DNA of 64,000 bases, from contig JAZNVL010000048.1 of assembly GCA_045592785.1 (NCBI GenBank), forward strand, positions 3,966 to 67,965. The letters are read 5' to 3'. Positions 1 to 8,212 of this stretch are shown here, in pieces. A program made the translations under genes and the position numbers. The notes beneath the pieces are model-generated. The model did no database searches and was not told the DNA's origin. It worked only from the letters and a program-made list of their open reading frames with translations. The stretch comes from RGIG8244 sp045592785. GTDB taxonomy: Bacteria; Verrucomicrobiota; Lentisphaeria; Victivallales; UBA1829. How positions within the stretch are numbered: the first letter of the stretch is position 1; each line of letters opens with the position of its first letter.

Positions 1-862
1 GCAGTTGGAAACGGCGGAGTTCCGTCTTTGCCTTATCGCCCAGATAAATACGCCCGCTACGGTCGGAAAGCATTTGCCCACAAAGGGATTCCGGCAATTT
101 TCGGAACGAGACTTCCTTGCCTGACTTCAAATGGAATACCGCCAGCCCGGCAAATTGTTTGAGTTCATCCTGTTTTTTGCAAACTGCAGCCAGATTCATC
201 GTGTTTCCGGCAAAACAGACTTTTATGATCTGCCGTTCCGTTTCAATGATCCGGATAACGGTCCAGCTGTGTGCGTTCATCAGAACGATCCGTGAGCCGA
301 AGGGACCATCCTCTTTCCCGGTCGTTTCCACAAAGGCAAAGACACTCTGATCGTTGGAGAGTGCCAGATCGGGAAGCCGGGTCCCATATACACTGCCGGA
401 GATCCGCGTCGGGACCCATTGGAGCGAAGTTTTACCTTCTTTTCCGGAAATTTTTGCAGCCAGAGAATCCGCAGGGAGCGGCGTACGCTTTTCCCAATTC
501 TGACGCCGGGTTGTCGTCAAACCGCCGCCATGAAGTTCAGGCGCAGAACCGTCAGGATTTTTTTCCATGGTGCGGATCTGCCGGTTATCCACTTCGATCT
601 GCGGTATTTCTTCCGGTTGCTCTTCGGAAAAGCCCGGTGTCTTCTGAATTTTCAGCGCACCGCCTTCCAATCCGGGAAGAATTACTTTTTTTCGTGGTGC
701 ATTGGCTTCCCCGGGATTCGTCTTCAAAATATTTTCGGACCGCTGTGAGTTGTTTTGCTGTTGCGGGGCAGGGGATTCCTTTTTCCCGCAGGCAGGCAGA
801 AGAATGCAGAGAAGCACCAATGGTATAGTCTGTGACAACATTTTTTTGATTTTTCTCTGCAT
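1..862 (-). CDS. Partial lipoprotein, function unknown
   Basis: The reading frame runs off the left edge, so the C-terminus is missing; 287 residues are visible. The start is ATG at 862, preceded by AAAAGGAGACC. The N-terminus has lysines, a hydrophobic stretch and a lipobox (LLPAC, Cys25), so the protein should be lipid-anchored after signal peptidase II cleavage. A Pro/Gln/Asn-rich linker of about 100 residues follows. The visible C-terminal part (Trp-Val-Pro, Leu-Ala-Leu-Ser-Asn-Asp, Ala-Phe-Val-Glu, Ala-Val-Cys) reads like blades of a beta-propeller of WD40-like type; that is inference from the strand pattern. It lies 17 nt beyond the stop of trpS on the same strand. No function can be assigned. 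Confidence 0.75.
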   Translation of the reverse strand, partial: MQRKIKKMLSQTIPLVLLCILLPACGKKESPAPQQQNNSQRSENILKTNPGEANAPRKKVILPGLEGGALKIQKTPGFSEEQPEEIPQIEVDNRQIRTMEKNPDGSAPELHGGGLTTTRRQNWEKRTPLPADSLAAKISGKEGKTSLQWVPTRISGSVYGTRLPDLALSNDQSVFAFVETTGKEDGPFGSRIVLMNAHSWTVIRIIETERQIIKVCFAGNTMNLAAVCKKQDELKQFAGLAVFHLKSGKEVSFRKLPESLCGQMLSDRSGRIYLGDKAKTELRRFQL

Positions 863-879
863 ATTCCGGTCTCCTTTTG

Positions 880-1848
880 TCAGCGCAAGCCCACCGCTTT
901 GCGGACCGCATTCAATGTTTCATAAGCCATCACGCGGGCGCGTTCCGCGCCTTTCTTCAGGACTTCATCAATATACCCGGGATCCGCCAGGATCTCTTCC
1001 CGACGTTTCCGCATGGGCGCGAAGAAGTCCATATACGCTTCAAACAAAGCCTGTTTTGCGTGACCGTAACCGTAATTCCCGGCCCGGTACCGCTCTGCCA
1101 TTTCTTCCTGTTCCGCTTTGGAAGCAAAGAGCTTATACAGCTGGAACACGTTGCAGGTATCCGGATCCTTCGCCTCTTCCAAGCCTTTGGAGTCGGTGAG
1201 GATGGACATGAATTTCTTCCGTGCCGGTTTCGGTTCTTCGAACAGCGGGATCGTGTTGTTGTAACTCTTGGACATCTTCTGTCCATCGGTGCCTGGAATC
1301 ACCGCAACTGTTTCATTGATATACGGTTCGGGCAGAGGGAAGATCTCTTCATACGTCTGATTGAACTTGATGGCGATATCACGGGTGATCTCCAAATGCT
1401 GTTTCTGGTCTTTGCCCACCGGGACTACGTTTGCGCGATAAAGAAGAATATCCGCCGCCATGAGGACCGGATAACAGAACAGTCCGTTATTCGGTACGAT
1501 CCCGTGCGCGACCTTATCTTTATAACTGTGCGCGCGTTCCAACAGTCCCAATCCGGTGAGACAATTCAGTACCCAGGTCAGTTCGCAGACTTCCGGCACA
1601 TCGGACTGACGGAAAAAGACAGCCTTTTCCGGGTCCAGACCGCATGCCAGATAATCCAGTGCCACGCCACGGACACGCTGCCGGAGGTCATCCGGCTTCG
1701 GTGTTGTGGTCAGGGAGTGAAGGTCCGCAATAAAAATCACGGTTTCATCGGCTTTATCCTGAAGAGCCACAGAGGGCTGGATCGCGCCGAAGTAATTACC
1801 GATATGCAGAATACCGGAAGATTGAATACCTGTTAAAAGTCGTTTCAT
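880..1848 (-). CDS. trpS: Tryptophan--tRNA ligase
   Basis: This 322-residue protein is a class I aminoacyl-tRNA synthetase that charges tRNA-Trp in the cytoplasm. The class I signatures are intact: HIGN at residues 15-18 and KMSKS at 191-195. The opening SSGILHIGNYFGA and the region around GKDQKQHLEITRDIA are typical of bacterial TrpRS, and the length matches the usual 320-340 residues. It sits 14 nt downstream of the zinc-ribbon protein gene on the same strand, and that gene is 19 nt downstream of ileS, so the three may be co-transcribed. Nothing is truncated. Confidence 0.97.
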   Translation of the reverse strand: MKRLLTGIQSSGILHIGNYFGAIQPSVALQDKADETVIFIADLHSLTTTPKPDDLRQRVRGVALDYLACGLDPEKAVFFRQSDVPEVCELTWVLNCLTGLGLLERAHSYKDKVAHGIVPNNGLFCYPVLMAADILLYRANVVPVGKDQKQHLEITRDIAIKFNQTYEEIFPLPEPYINETVAVIPGTDGQKMSKSYNNTIPLFEEPKPARKKFMSILTDSKGLEEAKDPDTCNVFQLYKLFASKAEQEEMAERYRAGNYGYGHAKQALFEAYMDFFAPMRKRREEILADPGYIDEVLKKGAERARVMAYETLNAVRKAVGLR

Positions 1849-1862
1849 TCTTGCATGACTCC

Positions 1863-4181
1863 TCAGAACATGGCACGCTGTCCCAGCAGGCTGCTGTTGC
1901 GTTTTTCCAATGCCTTGTATTCACGGGTTTCGCTCTGTTCTATATGTTTGTCCAACAGATTACGGGAACGGCGGATCTGTTCGTCCAGCTGATTGATGCG
2001 TTCTTCATAACTCTTGTTCGCATCATCTTTCCGGTAAATAAATTCGAATTCCTGATCATATTCTGCCAGGAATGCATCGTAGGCTGCATCGCCGGTGGAT
2101 TCCCGTTTCGGCACAGCGGATTTTGTTTTCGCGACTTTCTTCTTTGCCACCGCAGTCGTTTTGGTCTTGTTTTTGGCTTTGCTCTTGCTTCCACTCCAAT
2201 CCGGAACAAAGATCAGCAACGCAACGATGAGAACCATGGCAGCAGATGCACCCCAGAGGATCATCATGATCTTCATCTTCTTGTTTTTCATCGCTTTCTG
2301 ATATTCCGGATCGTTCAAGACCTCCGGCGGGACCTGGCCCGGTTTCAACGGAGCCTTCGGCTTGTCACCGGTCGCAGGTTTTTTCTTCGCACCGGGCGCG
2401 ATCGGCTTCTTTATGCCGTCCTTCTTATCGTCCTTGTTGTCAGACTTCTTATCATCGTCCTTCTTGGACTCTTCTTTCTTGTCGTCCTTATCTTCGGACT
2501 TCTTATCATCGTCTTTCTTGGACTCTTCTTTCTTGTCATCCTTATCTTCGGACTTCTTATCATCGTCCTTCTTGGACTCATCGTTTTTGTCGTCCTTATC
2601 TTCGGACTTCTTATCATCGTCCTTCTTGGACTCATCTTTCTTGTCGTCCTTATCCTCGGACTTCTTCTCTTCGGCCTTGGGCTCTTCCTTCTTGGGTTCT
2701 TCCTTCTTCTCGATGGGTTTTTCCAATGCGGCTTTCATTTCTGCGATTTCACGACGCTGTTTTTCCAGCTCTTCTTCGTGCTTGCGGCGAGCCTGAAGAC
2801 GTTCCAGTTCTTCCTTCTGACGTTTAAGTTCTTCCTGTTCCTTGCGGATGCGCTCTTCTTCCTTGCGCTTGATTTCTTCTTCCTGCATCGCCTTCCGCTG
2901 CTTTTCGATTTCTTCTTTCTGTTTACGGAGAGCGGCGAGTTCTTCTTCCTGTTTCTTTCTGTTTTCGAGAGCAGTGAGTTCCAGCTTCTGTTGTTCGAGC
3001 TGTTGTTTTTCGAAAGCGAGCTTTGCTTCGCTGGCTTCGCGTTCTGCTTTGATCTTTTCGTCCGCGAGTTTCGCCTGTTCGTCTTTATTCTTCAGGAGTT
3101 CCTGCGTTTTCGCGCGGATTGCATCGATTTCGGCTTTGCATTTAGCGGCTTCTTCCGCCTGACGCTTCTGTTCGGATTCCAGATATTCCTTTTCCCGTTT
3201 GAGTTCAGCCATGGAATCTTTGAGTTTTTGCGTTTCTTCTTCGATTTTCAGACGCGCCATTTCGACTTTCTGACGTTCTTCCGCCATACGGTTTTCTTCC
3301 GCGATGTAGTCGGCAGTCAGCTGGTTGATCATAGCCTGTTTTGCGGCAAGTTCCTGCTGTTGAGCGCGGGCGGCTTCCTGCTGTTGAGCGGCGGCCCGCT
3401 GTGCGGCTGCAAGCTGTTCTGCCGCCTGTTGCGCGGCCAGCTGTTGAGCGGCAGCCTGTTGCGCTGCAAGTTGAGCGGCGGCAGCCTGCTGTGCGGCGGC
3501 CTGTTGTGCTGCGAGTTGAGCGGCGGCAGCCTGTTGACCGGCGAGTTGTTCTGCCTGCTGACGAGCGAGTTCTTCCTGCTGCGCTGCAAGTTGAGCGGCG
3601 GCAGCCTGTTGAGCGGCGAGTTGTTCTGCCTGCTGACGTGCGAGTTCTTCCTGTTGAGCGGCAGCTTCTGCTTCTGCGGCAGCAGCGGCTTCAGCTTCTG
3701 CGGCGGCGGCTTCAGCTTCTGCGGCAGCAGCGGCAGCGGCATCTGCGACCTGGGTATCCCCGACGACCGCGGGCGCGGCGGAGGTTTTCTTTCCGAATGT
3801 CACTTTGGGTTTACCGGCACCGGGTTTGCCAATGGTGATCTTCTTTGCACCGCCGGCATTGGGGACAGAGAATTTTTTTGCACCGCCGCCTGCGGGGGCG
3901 ATGATCTTCTTGCCGGGAGCGATGATTTTTTTACCACCGGCAGCGGGTGTGGCGGCGGGAGCGGGTGCGGGAGCCGGTTCGGGTTGAACGGCATTGATCT
4001 TTGTGGAGATAGAGGGTGTAAATTCGGAAAATCCCACGTTGACAGGTTTTGCGACTTTGACTTTTGCGCCGGCATTGACATGTGTCATTTTACCACCGCA
4101 GTTGGGACAATCGAATTCTTCCACATAGTCGTCAATTTCGCCAGTGACCCCGCACTGGTTGCATTTCATCATGTAAGCCAT
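1863..4181 (-). CDS. Zinc-ribbon, Ala/Gln coiled-coil, single-pass membrane protein
   Basis: A 772-residue protein of no recognised family. It opens with a four-cysteine zinc ribbon (CNQCG near residue 7 and CPNCG near 25). A Pro/Gly/Lys-rich linker follows with repeated KKIIAPG-like and GAKK units. Next come a low-complexity Ala/Gln/Glu stretch (about 150-290) and a long charged coiled coil to about 500. A highly charged Lys/Asp/Ser segment is built from four 18-residue repeats. One transmembrane helix lies at about 638-660, followed by a Lys-rich stretch and a charged C-terminal domain. The layout suggests a zinc ribbon and a long rod on one face of the membrane with a small domain on the other. 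Start ATG 4181 follows AAGGAAAGAAAG. It lies between ileS and trpS. The function is unknown; a scaffold or tether is only a guess. Confidence 0.85.
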   Translation of the reverse strand: MAYMMKCNQCGVTGEIDDYVEEFDCPNCGGKMTHVNAGAKVKVAKPVNVGFSEFTPSISTKINAVQPEPAPAPAPAATPAAGGKKIIAPGKKIIAPAGGGAKKFSVPNAGGAKKITIGKPGAGKPKVTFGKKTSAAPAVVGDTQVADAAAAAAAEAEAAAAEAEAAAAAEAEAAAQQEELARQQAEQLAAQQAAAAQLAAQQEELARQQAEQLAGQQAAAAQLAAQQAAAQQAAAAQLAAQQAAAQQLAAQQAAEQLAAAQRAAAQQQEAARAQQQELAAKQAMINQLTADYIAEENRMAEERQKVEMARLKIEEETQKLKDSMAELKREKEYLESEQKRQAEEAAKCKAEIDAIRAKTQELLKNKDEQAKLADEKIKAEREASEAKLAFEKQQLEQQKLELTALENRKKQEEELAALRKQKEEIEKQRKAMQEEEIKRKEEERIRKEQEELKRQKEELERLQARRKHEEELEKQRREIAEMKAALEKPIEKKEEPKKEEPKAEEKKSEDKDDKKDESKKDDDKKSEDKDDKNDESKKDDDKKSEDKDDKKEESKKDDDKKSEDKDDKKEESKKDDDKKSDNKDDKKDGIKKPIAPGAKKKPATGDKPKAPLKPGQVPPEVLNDPEYQKAMKNKKMKIMMILWGASAAMVLIVALLIFVPDWSGSKSKAKNKTKTTAVAKKKVAKTKSAVPKRESTGDAAYDAFLAEYDQEFEFIYRKDDANKSYEERINQLDEQIRRSRNLLDKHIEQSETREYKALEKRNSSLLGQRAMF
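2443..2658. repeat. 54-nt tandem repeat, 4 units, coding
   Basis: Units begin at 2443, 2497, 2551 and 2605 with an exact 54-nt period and a few substitutions. A partial fifth unit starts at 2659. Each encodes an 18-residue Lys/Asp/Ser/Glu unit (KKSEDKDDKK followed by DESKKDDD) in the zinc-ribbon protein. The multiple-of-three period keeps the frame whatever the copy number. Confidence 0.93.
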
Positions 4182-4200
4182 TGGTCTTTCTTTCCTTTCT

Positions 4201-7200
4201 TTACTGTTTTACTGCGATAGCGATACGGCAGGCGTGTCCATTGACATCGGTTTCCGGCGCTTCGGTGTTTTCTGTTTTGATTTCATCGGTGAGTGTTTCG
4301 TTGCAGATATAGTCGTTGAATGCTGTGACAGCACTTGCGACTTCGTCATCTGCCTGAATGGAAACGATGATGTGGTCCGCCACATCCATATTGTTTTCTT
4401 TGCGCATGTTCTGGATCTTGCTGACGATTTCGCGTGCAAGACCTTCCTGAATGAGAGCTTCATCCAGCGCGGTATCGAGAGCCACGGTGACGCCGTCTCC
4501 GGCGGCAACGCAGATCCCCGGTTTTTCATCACGGACCACCACGATGTCTTCTGCTGTGAGATCGACAGCGGTTTCCTCATCCACAGTGAGGTGATATGCC
4601 TGTCCGCCGAGGATATCCGCGATATCGGCGGAGGAGAGCTTGGTGATGAGTGCGGCGGCAGCTTTCATCTTGGGACCGAGACGTCCGCCCAGTTTCTTGA
4701 AGTTTGCTTTTGCGGAGAGATGCACCAGTTCTTCTTCCCGGGCGAGGATCTCCACTTTCCGCACGTTGAGTTCTTCCGCGATCAGCGATTCGGATTTCGC
4801 CAGAAGTTCCCGGACTTCCGGATCGATGGAGACCACGATGGCGCGGGCGAGAGGCTGACGGACTTTCAGCGATCTCTGGGTGCGCAGGAAACGTCCCAGG
4901 GAGACGGCCTGACGTGCCAGTTCCATCTGACGTTCCAGGGAGGGATCTCTGGTGATGGTTCCGGTCGCGGGGAAGTCGCAGAGGTGAACGGATTCCGCCA
5001 TGCCTTCGTTACGGAGAGAACGATAGATCTCTTCGGTGAGGTACGGGATAAACGGGGCGGCCGTTTTTGCGAATGTGATCAGGACATAATAAAGTGTGGC
5101 ATACGCTTCGGCTTTATCGGTATCGTTTTCACTCTTCCAGAAACGGCGGCGGCTGAGGCGGATGTACCAGTTGGTCAGGTCTTCCACGAATGCTTCGAAC
5201 CGTTTTGCGGCGCGCTGGAGGTGATATTCATCCATTGCGGTCCGGACTTCTGCGATCATATCTTCCATGGAGGAAAGGATCCAGCGGTCGAGCGCATTGG
5301 AACAGTTTGCCGGGGGCTGGGGTTCGCCGTTTGCGGGCTTCCAGTCATCCAGATTGGCGTACGTCATGAAGAAGTTGAAGCTGTTCCAGATGGGGAGCAT
5401 GACGGAACGCATCACTTCTTTGATCCCGTCTTCGGAGAATTTCAAGTCTTCGGCACGGACCACCTGGGATTCCAACAGGAAGAGACGAAGCGCGTCTGCG
5501 CCGTACTGGTGTACGATATCCATGGGGTCGGGATAGTTTTTCAGGCGTTTGGACATTTTCTGTCCGTTTTCCGCGAGGATGAGGCCGTTGACCACCACGT
5601 TGCGTGCCGGGGGCTTATCGAAGAGAGCCGCGGCAAGGACCACGAGGGTGTAGAACCAGCCGCGTGTCTGGTCAAGACCTTCTGCGATGAAGTCGGCGGG
5701 GAACACGCTTTCGAAGTGATCTTTGTCTTCGAAGGGGTAGTGTTTCTGTGCGTAGGGCATGGATCCGGATTCGAACCAGCAGTCCAGGACTTCGGGTACA
5801 CGTTTGAGGATGGCGCCGGATTTGGATTTGATTTCCAGCTTATCCATGAAGTGTTTGTGAATATCGGTGATCTTTTCGCCGGTGAGTTCTTCCAGTTCGG
5901 CGACGGATCCGATACAGATGGCTTCGCCGGTTTCTTCATTGCGCCAGATGGGGAGCGGGCAACCCCAGTAACGGTTGCGGCTGACAGCCCAGTCTCTGGC
6001 GTTTTCCAGCCATTTGCCGAAACGTCCGTCCTTGATGTGAGAGGGGACCCATGACATCTGAGCGTTGGCGCGGAGCATTTTTTCTTTGATGGGATCGATC
6101 TTGACGAACCATGTGGAAACGGCTTTATAGATGAGGGGTGAATCATCGCGCCAGCAGTGCGGATAATTGTGTTTGACGGTACCGCGATGGACCAGTTTGC
6201 CTTCTTCTTTCAACCGCTGCATGATGTCTTTATCCGCATCCTTGACGAACCGTCCGGCGTATTCCGGGATTTCGTTGGTGAACTTACATTCCGCATCGAT
6301 GGGGCAGACCGCGGGGATGCCGTTTGCTTTTCCGGCGGCGGCGTCTTCTTCCCCGAATCCGGGAGCGATATGAACAACGCCGGTCCCGTCTTCAATGCTG
6401 ACGTAATCGGCATTGATCACGCGGAAAGCGCCTTCCTGCGCAAGATTTTCGAAGTAGGGGAACAGGGGTTCGTAATGAAGTCCGGCGAGTTGAGAACCTT
6501 TGAACCGATCCACGATCCCGGGGAGTTCTTTGCCGTAATATGCGCTCAAACGGGCTTCTGCCATGATGTAGAAGACGCCGTTATCGGCGACCTTGACGTA
6601 GTCGATATCGGGTCCGGCGGCGAGCGCTGTGTTGGAGGGCAGGGTCCAGGGGGTGGTGGTCCACGCCAGAACGTAAGTATTTTCCTGCTCTTTGAGTTTG
6701 AACCGGATGGTGATGGCGGGATCGGTGACTTCGGCATAGCCCTGATTGGCTTCGAAGTTGGAAAGCGGGGTACAGCATCTGGAGCAGTAGGGGAGGATCT
6801 TGTAACCTTCGTAAACGAGTCCCATATCCCAGAGACGTTTGAAGATGTGCCAGATGGATTCCATGTAATTGAGGTCCATGGTCCGGTACCCGTTTTTGAA
6901 ATCGACCCAGCGCCCCATACGGCGCACGATGCGTTCCCATTCATTGGTGTACCGCAGAACGATACCGCGACATGCTTCGTTGAACTTATCCACGCCGTAG
7001 TCTTCGATTTCGCGTTTCCCGGAAAGTTTCAGGATCTTTTCCATTTCGTATTCCACAGGGAGACCGTGACAGTCCCAGCCGAAGGTACGTTCGCAATACT
7101 TTCCGCGCATGGTCTGATACCGGGGAATCACGTCTTTGATGGTACCTGCCAGCAGGTGACCGTAATGGGGGAGTCCGGTGGCAAAGGGAGGACCGTCATA

Positions 7201-7329
7201 GAAAATGAATTCAGGACATCCCTTTCTTGCTGCCACAGATTTGTTGAAGAGGTCGTTTTCTTCCCAGAAGCGGAGAGTCGCTTCTTCCATTTTCGGGAAT
7301 TCGGATTGTTGTGATACTGCTTTGAACAT
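4201..7329 (-). CDS. ileS: Isoleucine--tRNA ligase, IleS2 (eukaryote-like) type
   Basis: A 1042-residue class I synthetase that charges tRNA-Ile. The HIGH motif appears as HYGH at residues 55-58 within a PFATGLPHYGHLLAGTIKD-type stretch, and KMSKR lies at 591-595. The editing domain (TTPWTLPSN region) and a C-terminal anticodon-binding domain are present. The HYGH form, the FGWDCHGLPVE-type block, the length and the C-terminus without an obvious zinc-finger tail match the IleS2/eukaryotic branch, which in other bacteria includes mupirocin-insensitive enzymes. That assignment comes from motifs and not from a tree. It lies 19 nt upstream of the zinc-ribbon gene and 39 nt downstream of the next membrane protein gene. 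Confidence 0.96.
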   Translation of the reverse strand: MFKAVSQQSEFPKMEEATLRFWEENDLFNKSVAARKGCPEFIFYDGPPFATGLPHYGHLLAGTIKDVIPRYQTMRGKYCERTFGWDCHGLPVEYEMEKILKLSGKREIEDYGVDKFNEACRGIVLRYTNEWERIVRRMGRWVDFKNGYRTMDLNYMESIWHIFKRLWDMGLVYEGYKILPYCSRCCTPLSNFEANQGYAEVTDPAITIRFKLKEQENTYVLAWTTTPWTLPSNTALAAGPDIDYVKVADNGVFYIMAEARLSAYYGKELPGIVDRFKGSQLAGLHYEPLFPYFENLAQEGAFRVINADYVSIEDGTGVVHIAPGFGEEDAAAGKANGIPAVCPIDAECKFTNEIPEYAGRFVKDADKDIMQRLKEEGKLVHRGTVKHNYPHCWRDDSPLIYKAVSTWFVKIDPIKEKMLRANAQMSWVPSHIKDGRFGKWLENARDWAVSRNRYWGCPLPIWRNEETGEAICIGSVAELEELTGEKITDIHKHFMDKLEIKSKSGAILKRVPEVLDCWFESGSMPYAQKHYPFEDKDHFESVFPADFIAEGLDQTRGWFYTLVVLAAALFDKPPARNVVVNGLILAENGQKMSKRLKNYPDPMDIVHQYGADALRLFLLESQVVRAEDLKFSEDGIKEVMRSVMLPIWNSFNFFMTYANLDDWKPANGEPQPPANCSNALDRWILSSMEDMIAEVRTAMDEYHLQRAAKRFEAFVEDLTNWYIRLSRRRFWKSENDTDKAEAYATLYYVLITFAKTAAPFIPYLTEEIYRSLRNEGMAESVHLCDFPATGTITRDPSLERQMELARQAVSLGRFLRTQRSLKVRQPLARAIVVSIDPEVRELLAKSESLIAEELNVRKVEILAREEELVHLSAKANFKKLGGRLGPKMKAAAALITKLSSADIADILGGQAYHLTVDEETAVDLTAEDIVVVRDEKPGICVAAGDGVTVALDTALDEALIQEGLAREIVSKIQNMRKENNMDVADHIIVSIQADDEVASAVTAFNDYICNETLTDEIKTENTEAPETDVNGHACRIAIAVKQ

Positions 7330-7368
7330 AATGCTTGCCTGTTCCTGTTGTATGTAATTGGTTCGTTA

Positions 7369-7992
7369 TTATGCTTCCACGATTTCCATGCCGGTGATCC
7401 GCGCATAGGGGAACCGGAGGACGGGTCCGGCGGCTCCGTTTTCATCTGCCAGTTGAAGTATGACGACCTGATCCATGATGGACTGAATGGAGATGACATA
7501 GAATTGCTGTCCGTCATCCAGTGTGCAGAGGAAGGGACCTGCGGGTGTTCCATCGGCATTGAATGCGATCCGTTCCATGCGGCTTTTCGACCAGAGCGTG
7601 GGATCTGCATCTTCCATCTGTCTCTGTTCTTCTTTTGCGGCGATCTCTGCCTGCTTTTGTGCCTGGATCTCAGCTTCCTTGCGGAGTTTTGCCGCATCTT
7701 TGTTGCGTTTCATATCAACCTGACTTCCTTCGACCGGTTTGAGGATCGCCAGCAGAAGCGCCGGATAGATAAAGGGGAGGATAAGCCCGATCCAGAGATG
7801 TTTATGCGGTCTGTATCCGCGCAGTTCTGCGATATCCGCAGCCCAGACACCGGAAAACATCCAGAGCAGAATCACGAAAAAGAGTCCGATCAGCAATCCG
7901 ACCGGCAGATCCAGGGGCAGTGAAACGAGTGCGGAAACCCAATCACTCACACATAAAAAGAGGTTTTTCAACCCGCCAAACAGTACATCCAT
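7369..7992 (-). CDS. Small membrane protein with coiled-coil linker
   Basis: A 207-residue protein of unrecognised family. Two hydrophobic segments (about 30-50 and 66-86) flank a short loop with an ELRGYRPHKHLW stretch. A Lys/Glu/Ala/Gln-rich helical segment (about 95-135) follows, then a compact C-terminal domain (about 145-207) rich in beta-type residues. It is the first gene of the stretch leading into ileS, and the same-strand spacing of 39 nt allows co-transcription. ATG 7992 is preceded by ACGGAG. It shares the membrane-plus-charged-helix style of the zinc-ribbon protein two genes away, but I see no sequence similarity. Confidence 0.8.
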   Translation of the reverse strand: MDVLFGGLKNLFLCVSDWVSALVSLPLDLPVGLLIGLFFVILLWMFSGVWAADIAELRGYRPHKHLWIGLILPFIYPALLLAILKPVEGSQVDMKRNKDAAKLRKEAEIQAQKQAEIAAKEEQRQMEDADPTLWSKSRMERIAFNADGTPAGPFLCTLDDGQQFYVISIQSIMDQVVILQLADENGAAGPVLRFPYARITGMEIVEA

Positions 7993-8028
7993 GTCTACAT
8001 TCTCCGTTTAAAATAATATAATTAATAG

Positions 8029-8057
8029 AATATAGCACAGTTTCCCGAATTTACGAA
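8029..8057 (-). promoter_or_regulatory. Possible promoter for the small membrane protein gene
   Basis: Reading on the minus strand, TATATT (8034-8029) is preceded by 17 nt and a weak TTCGTA. The -10 matches the recurrent TATATT of this window, but the -35 is poor. Confidence 0.4.
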
Positions 8058-8212
8058 CTTTTTTTGAAAAAATTTTCACTTTTTAAACAGAAAATGTCTG
8101 ATTATCCCAAGATTTCCACCATTTGTCCGCAAAATGAAAAAAAACAGCAAAAAACGCACCGCCGGGAAAAACGTCCCGACAGTGTCGTTCCGGTGTTCCG
8201 AAAGGGCTCCGG

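Noticed and set aside
2443..2658. CRISPR-like array
   Set aside because: The 54-nt units are contiguous with no spacers and encode protein repeats in frame.
1851..4220. A 789-residue open frame on the plus strand, rich in Phe and Leu
   Set aside because: It is the mirror of the low-complexity zinc-ribbon gene; repeats of Lys/Glu codons read as Phe/Leu on the other strand. No ribosome site, and the minus frame has clear domains.
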